Shown here: piece after piece, positions 1-7,827 of the stretch
Numbering within the stretch: position 1 is the first letter of the stretch
How the letters are laid out: every line of letters starts with the position of its first letter
DNA from: Coriobacteriaceae bacterium
Lineage (GTDB): Bacteria; Actinomycetota; Coriobacteriia; Coriobacteriales; UMGS124
Direction of reading: 5' to 3'
Assembly (NCBI GenBank): GCA_019421015.1
Contig: JAHZGC010000034.1
Span: forward strand, 12,035 to 41,815
Length of the DNA: 29,781 nt
Translations under genes and position numbers: made by a program
The notes under the pieces: generated by a model
What the model was told of the DNA's origin: nothing
Databases searched by the model: none
What the model saw: the letters and a program-made list of their open reading frames with translations, nothing else

Positions 1-2229
1 GAGATCGTGAACGACATCACCCGCGCCACCCCGGCCTGCTTCGAGCGCACCATCGACTACTGCGTGGTCAAGGTGCCGCGCTTTGCCTTCGAGAAGTTCA
101 AGGGCGCGAGCGAGGAACTCACCACCCGCATGAAGTCGGTGGGCGAGGTCATGGCCATCGGCCGCACCTTCGAGGAGGCGCTCGAGAAGGCCATGCGCTC
201 CCTCGAGCTCGGCCACGACGGCCTGGGTGCCGACGGCCACGACGACTTCGACGAGAACCGCTTCCGCGAGCTGGTGAGCCGCCCCACCCCCGACCGCATC
301 TACTACGTGGCCGAGGCACTGCGCCGCGGCTGGAGCGTCGAGGACGTGCACGGCCTCACGGGCATCGACCCCTGGTTCCTCGGCCGCATCGCCGACCTCG
401 TGAAGGCCGAGCGCGCCATCGCCGGCCTGGGCCTCGAGGGGCTCGACGCCGATCTCATGCACGAAGCCAAGGCCCTGGGCTTCTCCGACCGCCAGATCGC
501 CCACCTCACCGGCACCGACGAGGACGTGGTGCGTGCGGCCCGCAAGGCCCTGGGCGTGGTGCCGGCGGTCAAGACGGTCGACACCTGCGCCGGCGAGTTC
601 CCGGCCCGCACGAGCTACCACTACAAGACCTACGACGAGCAGGGCGCGGGCGAGTTCCGCGAGGCCGTCCGGCCTCGCGTCGTGATCCTCTCGGCCGGCC
701 CCAACCGCATTGGCCAGGGTATCGAGTTCGACTACTGCTGCTGCCACGCGGCCTACGCGCTCCACGAGCGCGGCTACGAGACCGTGATGGTCAACTGCAA
801 CCCCGAGACCGTCTCCACCGACTACGACACGAGCGACCGCCTCTACTTCGAGCCGCTCACGTTCGAGGACGTGATGGACATCGTGGAGTTCGAGAGGCCC
901 GCGGGCGTCATCGTGACCCTGGGCGGCCAGACCCCCATCAAGCTGGCCAAGCGCCTCGCCGAGGCCGGCGTGCCGATCATGGGCACCCAGCCCGAGGCCA
1001 TCGACCTGGCCGAGGACCGCGAGCGCTTCTCCGAGCTGCTCGACGCCCTGGGGGTCGCCTACCCCGCCTCCTCCACGGCCGAGACCTACGACGAGGCCGT
1101 CGAGGTGGCCGGCCGCATTGGCTATCCGCTGCTCGTGCGCCCCTCCTACGTGCTGGGCGGCCGCGGCATGGCCATCGTCTACGACCCGCGCTCGCTGCGC
1201 ACCTACATGGAGGAGGCGGCCCACGTCACGCCCGACCACCCCGTGTACCTGGACTCCTTCCTCGAAGACGCCATCGAGCTCGACGTGGACGCCCTTTGCG
1301 ACGGGCAGGAGTGCTACGTGGGCGCCGTCCTCGAGCACATCGAGGAGTGCGGCATCCACTCGGGCGACTCGGCCTGCTGCACCCCGCCCTTCTCGCTCTC
1401 CGACGCCATCCTCGACCGGGTGCGCGAGATCACCCGCCAGCTGGCCCTGGGCTGCGGGGTCAAGGGCCTGCTCAACGTGCAGTACGCCGTCAAGGACGGC
1501 CAGGTGTCGGTCATCGAGATGAACCCGCGCGCGAGCCGCACGGTGCCCTTCTCGAGCAAGGCCACCGGCGTGCCGCTCGCCAAGTGCGCCGCCCTCATCA
1601 TGGCGGGCGAGAAGATCTCGGCCCTCGGACCGCCCCCCGAGGGGCGCGATCTGGGTTACTACGCCTGCAAGGAGGCCGTGATGCCCTTCGGCCGCTTCCC
1701 GGGGGCCGACGTGGTGCTGGGCCCCGAGATGAAGTCCACGGGCGAGGTCATGGGCATCGGCCGCAACTTCCCGGCCGCCTACGCCAAGACGCAGCTGGCC
1801 ATCGACTACTCGCTGCCCACGGGCGGCAAGGTCTTCATCTCGGTGAACGACCGCGACAAGCGCGGCGTGATCTCGATCGCCCGCGACCTGGCGAACCTGG
1901 GCTTTTCGATCGTGAGCACCTCGGGCACCGCCAAGGCGCTGCGCGCCGCCGGTCTCGAGGTCGAGGTGGTGCGCCGCATGAGCGAGATGCACCCCAACAT
2001 CGGCGACGCCATAGCCGCTGGCGACATCGACTTCATGATCAACACCCCTTACGGCCAGGAGACGCGTTCCGACGGCTTCAAGCTGCGCAGCGCCGCCGTG
2101 CGCCACGGTCTGTGCTACGTGACCACGCTTTCGGCCGCCACGGCATTTGTGCAGGCTATTCAGATGGTCAAGACGTCCGACCTGGGGGTATACGCGCTAC
2201 AGGACCTTGCAACCATGGGAGAGGAGTAA
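1..2229 (+). CDS. carB: Carbamoyl-phosphate synthase large subunit, C-terminal two thirds (5' end outside window)
   Basis: CarB makes carbamoyl phosphate from glutamine-derived ammonia, bicarbonate and two ATP, feeding pyrimidine and arginine synthesis in the cytoplasm. The reading frame is open to the first base, and the codons before the internal GTG at position 7 continue the CarB sequence, so the gene is cut by the window edge. About 742 residues are visible, against about 1070 for the family. They cover the end of the first ATP-grasp half (VVKVPRFAFEKF), the helical oligomerisation domain, the second ATP-grasp half (ILSAGPNRIGQGIEFDYCC, VLGGRGMAIVYD, EMNPRASRTVPF) and the C-terminal MGS-fold allosteric domain (GKVFISVNDRDKRG, STSGTAKAL). 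It is followed seven bases later by pyrK, so it is the front of the visible pyr operon. Identification is firm. Confidence 0.97.
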   Translation, partial: EIVNDITRATPACFERTIDYCVVKVPRFAFEKFKGASEELTTRMKSVGEVMAIGRTFEEALEKAMRSLELGHDGLGADGHDDFDENRFRELVSRPTPDRIYYVAEALRRGWSVEDVHGLTGIDPWFLGRIADLVKAERAIAGLGLEGLDADLMHEAKALGFSDRQIAHLTGTDEDVVRAARKALGVVPAVKTVDTCAGEFPARTSYHYKTYDEQGAGEFREAVRPRVVILSAGPNRIGQGIEFDYCCCHAAYALHERGYETVMVNCNPETVSTDYDTSDRLYFEPLTFEDVMDIVEFERPAGVIVTLGGQTPIKLAKRLAEAGVPIMGTQPEAIDLAEDRERFSELLDALGVAYPASSTAETYDEAVEVAGRIGYPLLVRPSYVLGGRGMAIVYDPRSLRTYMEEAAHVTPDHPVYLDSFLEDAIELDVDALCDGQECYVGAVLEHIEECGIHSGDSACCTPPFSLSDAILDRVREITRQLALGCGVKGLLNVQYAVKDGQVSVIEMNPRASRTVPFSSKATGVPLAKCAALIMAGEKISALGPPPEGRDLGYYACKEAVMPFGRFPGADVVLGPEMKSTGEVMGIGRNFPAAYAKTQLAIDYSLPTGGKVFISVNDRDKRGVISIARDLANLGFSIVSTSGTAKALRAAGLEVEVVRRMSEMHPNIGDAIAAGDIDFMINTPYGQETRSDGFKLRSAAVRHGLCYVTTLSAATAFVQAIQMVKTSDLGVYALQDLATMGEE

Positions 2230-2236
2230 CACGACC

Positions 2237-3025
2237 ATGCCTGAACCTTCAACCGCCCGCAAGCTCGCCTGCACGGTGGTGCTCAATGAGCCTATCGCGC
2301 CCGGCATGCAGCGCGTGCGCCTGCACTGCCCAGAGCTCGCTGACTCCATCGAGCCCGGCCAGTTCTTCAACCTGTACGTCCCCGGCGACCCGTCCCAGAT
2401 CCTGAGGCTGCCCTTCTCCTGGTCGGCCAAGGACCTCGAGCGGGGCGAGGTGGAGTTCGCCGCCCTCATCGTGGGCGACGGTACGCGCCGCCTCTCGGAG
2501 CTGCCCGTGGGCACGCCCTGCGACCTGCTCGGCCCCGCCGGCCACGGTTGGACCGTTCCCGCGGGCGCGGCCCGGGCGCTTTTGGTGGGCGGCGGCAGCG
2601 GCGTGGTGCCCCTGGTGCCGCTGGCCAAGGCCCTCGGCGAGGCCGGCGTCGCCTGTGACTTCGTCCAGGGTGCCCCCACGGCGCCCCGCGTGGTCTACGA
2701 GGAGGAGCTGGCGCAAGCCGGTGCGGCCCTCCATGTGTCGACCGATGACGGGACCCGCGGCGTGCGCGGCTTCGCGACCGCCGTGACCGCCGAGCTGTTC
2801 GCGGCCAACGCCTACGACGTGGTCTACGCTTGCGGTCCCCAGCCCATGATGGCCGGGGTGGCCGCCCAGGCGGCCAAGGCCGGCGTGCCCTGCCAGGTGT
2901 CCATGGAGCGCCTCATGGGCTGCGGCTTCGGTGCCTGCACCACCTGCCTGGTCGACACGGTTGAGGGACGCAAGGGGGCCTGCATGGCGGGCCCGGTCTT
3001 CGACGCGGAGAAGGTGATCTGGTGA
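2237..3025 (+). CDS. pyrK: Dihydroorotate dehydrogenase B, electron-transfer subunit
   Basis: PyrK passes electrons from the PyrD flavin to NAD+ through FAD and a [2Fe-2S] cluster in the heterotetrameric class 1B enzyme. The ATG at 2237 gives 262 residues, the usual size; an upstream in-frame extension would overlap carB and has no support. The N-terminal half is a ferredoxin-reductase-type FAD domain (RLPFSWS near residue 60), followed by an NAD-binding region with a glycine-rich GGGSGVVPLVPLAKAL. The C-terminus carries cluster cysteines C229-x4-C234-x2-C237-x11-C249. The stop overlaps the pyrD GTG start (GTGA at 3022-3025), so the two partner subunits are probably translationally coupled. 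Confidence 0.96.
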   Translation: MPEPSTARKLACTVVLNEPIAPGMQRVRLHCPELADSIEPGQFFNLYVPGDPSQILRLPFSWSAKDLERGEVEFAALIVGDGTRRLSELPVGTPCDLLGPAGHGWTVPAGAARALLVGGGSGVVPLVPLAKALGEAGVACDFVQGAPTAPRVVYEEELAQAGAALHVSTDDGTRGVRGFATAVTAELFAANAYDVVYACGPQPMMAGVAAQAAKAGVPCQVSMERLMGCGFGACTTCLVDTVEGRKGACMAGPVFDAEKVIW

Positions 3026-3945
3026 GCAAGGTATCCATGGCCGTCGACCTCGGCGGCGTGCGCCTCAAGAACCCCGTGGGCACGGCGAGCGGCACCTTTG
3101 GCGCGGGCTGGCAGTTCGAGCGCTTTATCGACGTGTCGAGCCTCGGTTTCATTACGGTCAAGGGCGTCTCGGCCGTGCCGTGGCCCGGCAACCCCCAGCC
3201 GCGTATGGCCGAGGTCACGAGCGGCATGATGAACTCCGTGGGCCTCACGAACCCCGGCGTGCGCGGCCTCGTGGAGGAGTCGGGGGCCTACCTGGCCGAC
3301 CTGGCCTCCAAGGGCTGCGCCGTGGTGTGCCAGGCGGCCGGCCACAGCGTGCGCGAGTACCAGGAGGCCCTGGAGCTCCTCGACGAGCTGGCCCCCTGGG
3401 CCGCGGCCTTCGAGCTGAACATCTCCTGCCCCAACGTGGCCCAGGGTGGGGCGGCCATGGGCGCGACCCCCGAGGGCGCGGCTGAGGTCGTGCGCGCCTG
3501 CCGGCCCCTCACCAAGCGCCCCCTGTTCGTGAAGCTCGCCCCCACCCGCGTGCCCGAGATCGCCCGGGCCTGCGAGGAGGCCGGCGCCGACGCCCTCACC
3601 CTCATCAACACGATCCCGGCCATGAGCATCGACGTGCGTACCCGCAAGAGCCGCCTGGCCCGACCGACGGCGGGCCTCTCGGGACCTGCGATCCACGCCG
3701 TCGCCGTGCGCATGGCCTGGGAGGCCTGCAACGCCGTGGAGATCCCCGTGTGCGGCATCGGCGGCATCCGCACGGGAGAGGACGCCGCGGAGTTCATTCT
3801 GGCCGGCTGCTGCGCGGTGGAGGTGGGCACCCAGAACTTCGTGGATCCCACGAGCGCCCCGCGCATTGCGGCCGAGCTCGAGCAGTGGGCGGCCGACCAG
3901 GGCGTCTCCGACATCAACGAACTGATTGGAGCCTTCGAATGCTAG
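3022..3945 (+). CDS. pyrD: Dihydroorotate dehydrogenase, class 1B catalytic subunit
   Basis: PyrD oxidises dihydroorotate to orotate using FMN, the fourth step of UMP synthesis. The 307-residue product starts at a GTG overlapping the end of pyrK. It shows the family landmarks: NSVGLTNPG at 71-79, NISCPN at 133-138 with the catalytic cysteine at 136, the FMN-binding lysine segment VKLAP near 170, and the C-terminal phosphate-binding GIGGI at 245-249. An active-site cysteine rather than serine, together with the adjacent pyrK, places it in class 1B (soluble, NAD-linked) rather than the quinone-dependent class 2. Its last codons overlap the pyrF start. Confidence 0.97.
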   Translation: MSKVSMAVDLGGVRLKNPVGTASGTFGAGWQFERFIDVSSLGFITVKGVSAVPWPGNPQPRMAEVTSGMMNSVGLTNPGVRGLVEESGAYLADLASKGCAVVCQAAGHSVREYQEALELLDELAPWAAAFELNISCPNVAQGGAAMGATPEGAAEVVRACRPLTKRPLFVKLAPTRVPEIARACEEAGADALTLINTIPAMSIDVRTRKSRLARPTAGLSGPAIHAVAVRMAWEACNAVEIPVCGIGGIRTGEDAAEFILAGCCAVEVGTQNFVDPTSAPRIAAELEQWAADQGVSDINELIGAFEC

Positions 3946-4661
3946 CTGCGGCCCGCGAGAGGACCATCGTTGCCCTCGACTGCACGCGCGAGCGCGCCCT
4001 CGAGCTCGTGTCGCTTATGGAGGGCGACCTTGCCTGGGCCAAGGTCGGCATGGAGCTCTTCTATGCCGAGGGCGCGCCCCTGGTGCGCGAGATCAAGGAC
4101 CGCGGCGTCAAGGTCTTCCTCGACCTCAAGCTCCACGACATCCCGAACACCGTCAAATGCGCCGCGCGCGTACTGGGCAGGCTCGGGGTCGACATGACCA
4201 CCGTCCACGCCCTCGGCGGCCCCGCCATGGTGGCTGCGGCCCGCGAGGGGCTCGACGAGGGCGCCCGCGAGGCCGGCCTTGAACCCCCCAAGCTGCTGGC
4301 CGTCACCATCCTCACGAGCATGGACCAAGGCCAACTCGAGGCCGTGGGCATCGAGCGGCCCGTGGCCGAGGAGGCGGCCCTTCTGGCGGCCATGGCGCGC
4401 GGCAACGGTGCCGACGGCGTGGTGTGCTCGGCGTTCGAGGCGGCGGCGCTGCGCGAGGTCCTTGGCCCCGACGCGCTCATCGTGACCCCGGGTATCCGAC
4501 CCCAGGGGTCGGAGGCGGGCGACCAGTCGCGCGTCGCCACACCTGCCCGGGCCATCCGCCAGGGCGCCACACACCTCGTCGTGGGGCGTCCCGTCACAAA
4601 GGCGGACGACCCGGTCGCGGCGCTGCGCTCGATCCAGTGCGAAGTGTTCGACGCCATGTGA
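3939..4661 (+). CDS. pyrF: Orotidine 5'-phosphate decarboxylase
   Basis: PyrF decarboxylates OMP to UMP, the last step of the pathway. The ATG at 3939 overlaps the end of pyrD by seven bases, has a GGAG sequence about eight bases upstream, and yields 240 residues, the size of the short bacterial class. The catalytic charge network is present: K35 (AKVG) and D62-x-K64-x2-D67 in DLKLHDIPNTV. The C-terminal phosphate-binding loop VVGRPVT is also present. Longer in-frame starts upstream would lie deep inside pyrD and are not credible. No clear terminator was seen after it. Confidence 0.96.
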   Translation: MLAAARERTIVALDCTRERALELVSLMEGDLAWAKVGMELFYAEGAPLVREIKDRGVKVFLDLKLHDIPNTVKCAARVLGRLGVDMTTVHALGGPAMVAAAREGLDEGAREAGLEPPKLLAVTILTSMDQGQLEAVGIERPVAEEAALLAAMARGNGADGVVCSAFEAAALREVLGPDALIVTPGIRPQGSEAGDQSRVATPARAIRQGATHLVVGRPVTKADDPVAALRSIQCEVFDAM

Positions 4662-4710
4662 CGGCGTTCGGTAAGGAACCTGCCGTTCGTGTGGTATGGC
4701 GTATAAAACT

Positions 4711-4740
4711 TTGGGTTTTGCTTGCATATGCCTCTATGCT
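4711..4740 (+). promoter_or_regulatory. Candidate sigma-A-type promoter for mihF-gmk-rpoZ-thiI
   Basis: A TTGGGT (4711-4716) and a TATGCT (4735-4740) are separated by 18 bases in the locally AT-rich gap after pyrF. They would start transcription about 85-90 bases before the mihF ATG. The -10 is close to consensus and the -35 only partly matches. This is inferred from sequence alone. Confidence 0.45.
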
Positions 4741-4833
4741 GGGATAACCTTCCGAACAAGATTGTTTTTGAACCGAATGTTCGCCCGTCCGGGCTTTGGC
4801 ACCGACCACCACGCTATCAAGTAGGGAGACACC

Positions 4834-5154
4834 ATGCAGGAGACCAACCTTCCGAGCCTTACCCCCGAGCAGCGCGCCGAGGCGCTCGCCAAGGCGGCTG
4901 CCGCCCGTCACGCCCGAGCCGCCCTTCGTGACGACATCAAGGCCGGCAACGTCACGCTGGCCGAGGTGTTCGAGATGGACGACGACGTCGCCCGCCGTAT
5001 GAAGGTCTCCGCCCTTATCGAGGCCCTTCCCGGCTACGGCAAGGCCAAGGCCACCAAGATTATGGAGGAGCTCGGGATTTCTGAGTCCCGCCGCGTCCAA
5101 GGCCTCGGCGTTCGTCAGCGCGAGCAGCTTCTTGCCAAGCTCGGCAACAACTAA
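4834..5154 (+). CDS. mihF: Integration host factor, actinobacterial type (mIHF)
   Basis: A 106-residue basic protein with the actinobacterial IHF layout: an N-terminal charged helix (TPEQRAEALAKAA) and a helix-two-turn-helix DNA-binding part with ALPGYGKAKATKIMEELGI, ending in RRVQGLGVRQREQLL. It is a monomeric nucleoid-associated protein unrelated to the alpha/beta IHF of proteobacteria. A good ribosome-binding site (AGGGAG, 4823-4828) precedes the ATG at 4834. As in mycobacteria it sits directly before gmk and rpoZ, with five bases between its stop and the gmk start. It is expected to bend and compact DNA, and in actinophage systems the homologue assists integrase. Confidence 0.93.
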   Translation: MQETNLPSLTPEQRAEALAKAAAARHARAALRDDIKAGNVTLAEVFEMDDDVARRMKVSALIEALPGYGKAKATKIMEELGISESRRVQGLGVRQREQLLAKLGNN

Positions 5155-5159
5155 GCATC

Positions 5160-5735
5160 GTGGCAGGGCGGCTTTTTGTCGTCTCCGGGCCTGCAGGGGC
5201 GGGGAAGGGCACGATTTTGGAGCGCGTGCGCTCCAGTCGTCCCGACCTCGCCCTGAGTGTTTCGGCGACGACCCGCAAACCGCGCCCCGGCGAGGTAGAG
5301 GGCGTCTCCTACTATTTCCTCGACGAGGCGGAGTTCCGCTCCCGCGTCGAGGCGGGGGAGTTCCTCGAATGGGCCGACGTGCACGGTAACCTCTACGGGA
5401 CCCTTAAGTCCGAGGTCCAGGCAAAGCTCGACGCCGGGTCATCCCTGGTGCTCGAGATCGACCCCCAGGGGGCGTTCAATGTCCGTGCCATGATGCCCGA
5501 GTGCGTGATGGTGTTCATCGCGCCGCCGAGCCTCGAGACGTTGCGCGAGCGGCTTGTGGGGCGCGGGACCGAGACGCCGGCCACCCTTGAGCGCCGCATG
5601 GCCGACGCAGAAGGGGAGATGCGGTGCGCCGAACGCTACGACGAGGTCGTCGTGAACGATAACCTCGAAACCGCCGTGGCGCAGACCCTCGCCCTCATGG
5701 AACGCTACGAGGCGGCTTCGCCTGCGGGGGAATAA
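5160..5735 (+). CDS. gmk: Guanylate kinase
   Basis: It phosphorylates GMP to GDP with ATP. The 191-residue product starts with GTG at 5160, just after mihF, and carries the P-loop GPAGAGKGT at residues 10-18. It also has the GMP-binding stretch SATTRKPRPGE and DVHGNLYGT, and a lid arginine region (RGTETPATLERRM). The length is typical. No strong separate ribosome-binding site is seen, so coupling to mihF translation is likely. Confidence 0.95.
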   Translation: MAGRLFVVSGPAGAGKGTILERVRSSRPDLALSVSATTRKPRPGEVEGVSYYFLDEAEFRSRVEAGEFLEWADVHGNLYGTLKSEVQAKLDAGSSLVLEIDPQGAFNVRAMMPECVMVFIAPPSLETLRERLVGRGTETPATLERRMADAEGEMRCAERYDEVVVNDNLETAVAQTLALMERYEAASPAGE

Positions 5736-5764
5736 GGGCTTGTGCCACCTGCACTGTTTCCAAC

Positions 5765-5783
5765 CGCCCCTCGGAGAGGGGCG
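5765..5783 (+). other. Hairpin between gmk and rpoZ
   Basis: A perfect 8-base stem (CGCCCCTC / GAGGGGCG) with a three-base loop lies in the 69-base gap between gmk and rpoZ. No T-tract follows, so it is not a typical terminator. It could be an attenuating or processing hairpin that sets the gmk/rpoZ ratio, which is inference. Confidence 0.4.
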
Positions 5784-5804
5784 CCGAACGGAAGGCTGTA
5801 TAGA

Positions 5805-6149
5805 ATGTCAGTTGTGAACCCCACCATCGACGACCTGCTGTCCGTGACCGACGAGAACCGTTTCCTGCTGTGCGAGATGGCCGCCCGCCGGGCTCGCGAC
5901 ATCAACGACATGATGCGCAACCAGCACAACCGCGCCGAGCAGCTTGCCGACGTGGAGGACGTGAGCGTCTTCATGAGCGACGAGGAGGGCCATGCGCCCA
6001 ACCCCCTCTCCATCGCCTTTGACGAGATCGCGCCCAAAAAAGAGGAGGACGGCACGGTGGAGCCGGGCGAGCTCGGTTTTGACCAGGCCGCCCTCGACCG
6101 CGCGCTCGGCCTTGAGCGCGCCGAGGCCAACGAAGACTACGACGAGTAA
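5805..6149 (+). CDS. rpoZ: DNA-directed RNA polymerase omega subunit
   Basis: Omega helps fold and assemble the beta' subunit. The product from ATG 5805 is 114 residues: NPTIDDLL near the start, the helix ENRFLLCEMAARRARDIN typical of omega, then an acidic, poorly conserved C-terminal tail (KKEEDG, then an EANEDYDE end). A purine-rich GGAAGG near 5790 supports ATG 5805. A GTG at 5814 in the same frame (MNPTIDDLL) is an alternative, because a -10-like TAGAAT overlaps the ATG and ends seven bases before that GTG. The position after gmk is the conserved arrangement. Confidence 0.9.
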   Translation: MSVVNPTIDDLLSVTDENRFLLCEMAARRARDINDMMRNQHNRAEQLADVEDVSVFMSDEEGHAPNPLSIAFDEIAPKKEEDGTVEPGELGFDQAALDRALGLERAEANEDYDE

Positions 6150-6152
6150 GCC

Positions 6153-7400
6153 ATGTCCTCCATCGTCTGCCTCGTCCACTATCACGAGATAGGCCTCAAA
6201 GGCAACAACCGAGCCGTGTTTGAGCACAGGTTGGTAGACAATCTGCGGGCAGCCCTTGGGGGGCTGCCCGTTTCGTCGGTGGAACGCATCTCGGGCCACA
6301 TCCTGGTCCGTCTTGCGTCGGGGGTTGGGCGCGAGGGCGCCCTGCCGGTGTTCGAGCGGATTCGGCTCACCCCCGGGGTGGCGCGCGTCTCCCTTGCCCA
6401 GTGCTGTGAACTCGACCCGGGCCAATACTGCGCGGCCGCCTACGAGGAGCTCATGGCGAGCGGCCCCTTTGAGACCTTTAAGGTTCAGGCGCGCCGTTCC
6501 AACACGAACTACCCGCTTCATTCCATGGACATCAACCAGGAGGTCGGCTCCTACCTGTGCGACCGCCTACCCGACAAGTCGGTGCTCATGAAGGGGCAGG
6601 ACCGCACGGTCCACGTCTACGTGATCCAAGGGTCGGCCTATGTCTACGTGACGACGGAGGAGGGCGTGGGGGGCCTGCCGGTGGGAAGTGCTGGCAAGGT
6701 TATCTCGCTGTTGAGCAGCGGCATCGACTCGCCGGTGGCCTCCTGGCGCATGCTGCGCCGCGGTGCCGTGGTCATAGGGCTCCATTTTTCGGGGCGTCCC
6801 CAGACCGTCGACACGAGCGAATGGCTCGTGCAGGACATCATCGAGAGGCTCTCGCCTGCAGGCGGTATGGGCCGGCTGTATGTGGTGCCGTTCGGCGACG
6901 TCCAACGCCGTATCGCCCGGGCGGTCCCCGACGACCTGCGCATCATCATGTACCGCCGTATGATGTTCGCCTTCGCGTGCAGGCTTGCCGACATCGAGCA
7001 TGCGAAGGCCCTCGTGACGGGCGAATCGCTCGGCCAGGTCGCCTCCCAGACGCTCGAGAACATCATGGCCGTGGACGAGATGTCGACGCTACCCGTGCTC
7101 CGGCCGCTCATCGGGAGCGACAAACGCGAGATCATGGCCGACGCCGAGCGCCTCGGCACCCTTGAGATCAGCAATGAGAAGGCACCGGACTGCTGCACGC
7201 TCTTTATGCCGCGCAGCCCCGAGACCCACGTGAGCCTCGAGGAGGCCCATGAGGTGTGGGGGCTATTCGACCACGAGGCCATGCTCAACGAGATGATGGA
7301 GAGGCTCGAGTACCGCAGCTTCGAGTGTCCCGCCTATCGGGCTCCCAAGCGCTTCCATCGCCCCCATCCGCAGCTTGCTCCGGCTGTCGCCGACGAGTGA
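6153..7400 (+). CDS. thiI: tRNA 4-thiouridine / thiazole sulfurtransferase ThiI
   Basis: ThiI adenylates U8 of tRNA and, with a persulfide donor, makes 4-thiouridine; in many bacteria it also supplies sulfur for the thiamine thiazole. The 415-residue protein has an N-terminal ferredoxin-like domain (VCLVHYHEIGLKGNNR at 5-20), a THUMP domain roughly at 60-165, and a PP-loop ATP pyrophosphatase domain with SSGIDSPVA beginning at residue 188. The usual motif is SGGxDS; here the second residue is serine. There is no C-terminal rhodanese domain, so it is the short form, as in Bacillus. It starts three bases after rpoZ. Confidence 0.94.
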   Translation: MSSIVCLVHYHEIGLKGNNRAVFEHRLVDNLRAALGGLPVSSVERISGHILVRLASGVGREGALPVFERIRLTPGVARVSLAQCCELDPGQYCAAAYEELMASGPFETFKVQARRSNTNYPLHSMDINQEVGSYLCDRLPDKSVLMKGQDRTVHVYVIQGSAYVYVTTEEGVGGLPVGSAGKVISLLSSGIDSPVASWRMLRRGAVVIGLHFSGRPQTVDTSEWLVQDIIERLSPAGGMGRLYVVPFGDVQRRIARAVPDDLRIIMYRRMMFAFACRLADIEHAKALVTGESLGQVASQTLENIMAVDEMSTLPVLRPLIGSDKREIMADAERLGTLEISNEKAPDCCTLFMPRSPETHVSLEEAHEVWGLFDHEAMLNEMMERLEYRSFECPAYRAPKRFHRPHPQLAPAVADE

Positions 7401-7438
7401 CGCCACGTGCGGTAGAACCCCTAAAAGCGTTCCGACTT

Positions 7439-7545
7439 CTAGAGCAACCCACAAAATTGCTGGACGAGGCGCGCGAGGGCGCGGTGTGCTGAGGCACATA
7501 AGCCCGAGCGCAACGAAGTGCCAGCATTTTTGTGGGTTGCTCTAG
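7439..7545. repeat. Palindromic structured element, copy 1
   Basis: A 107-base imperfect palindrome 38 bases after thiI. The outer 18-base arms are perfectly inverted (CTAGAGCAACCCACAAAA at 7439-7456 and its complement at 7528-7545), followed inward by GCTGG/CCAGC. The centre folds as GCGC-GA-GGGC / GCCC-GA-GCGC, an internal loop GCG/AA, then GTGTGC-TGAG-GCACAT. The 55-base centre is 47/55 identical to that of the copy at 24655-24766, while the arms between centre and tips are unrelated between copies. It resembles a REP/ERIC-type or non-autonomous mobile element; no transposase lies nearby. Confidence 0.8.
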
Positions 7546-7558
7546 AGTACAGCGCGAG

Positions 7559-7585
7559 GCCGGCCCCCGAGGGTCGGCTTTTTTT
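7559..7585 (+). terminator. Rho-independent terminator after thiI
   Basis: The stem GCCGGCCC / GGGTCGGC (8 pairs, one G-T) with loop CCGA is followed by seven T residues. It lies just beyond the palindromic element and ends the mihF-gmk-rpoZ-thiI transcript. Confidence 0.85.
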
Positions 7586-7827
7586 GTGGCGCTTCTGTGG
7601 CCGTGCCCAGCTATCCCAAAGTTCTTGTCAGACCGAGTCGTTCTGCCTGTGCGGGCCAGTGATTTTTGTCAGGCCATCTGAACGGCGCAAACGAGGAAAA
7701 AAGCCGGTCCCGGGGGCTTCACGCTCCCGGTGGTCTGTGCGAGAGAGGCCGTGCGCGAACGAATCCACAGCATCTCGAAACACCGCTGCGCCAGCCGAAC
7801 GTAGGCTGTGGGCCGGAGGTGATGCCC
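7586..7827. other. Non-coding gap before comEA with a near-direct repeat
   Basis: No convincing gene is seen in these 242 bases. TTCTTGTCAGAC (7622-7633) and TTTTTGTCAGGC (7663-7674) match at 10 of 12 positions and are 41 bases apart, close to four helical turns. They could be paired binding sites for a regulator of the competence genes. No clear promoter could be placed. The stretch ends in the comEA ribosome-binding site GGAGGT (7815-7820). Confidence 0.4.

Noticed and set aside
1296..2405. Second plus-strand frame inside carB
   Set aside because: It overlaps an unmistakable carB reading frame and its product is Arg/Gly/His-rich without motifs.
7448..7527. Small open frames crossing palindromic element copy 1
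   Set aside because: They arise from the inverted arms and have no ribosome-binding site; the structure explains the sequence better.
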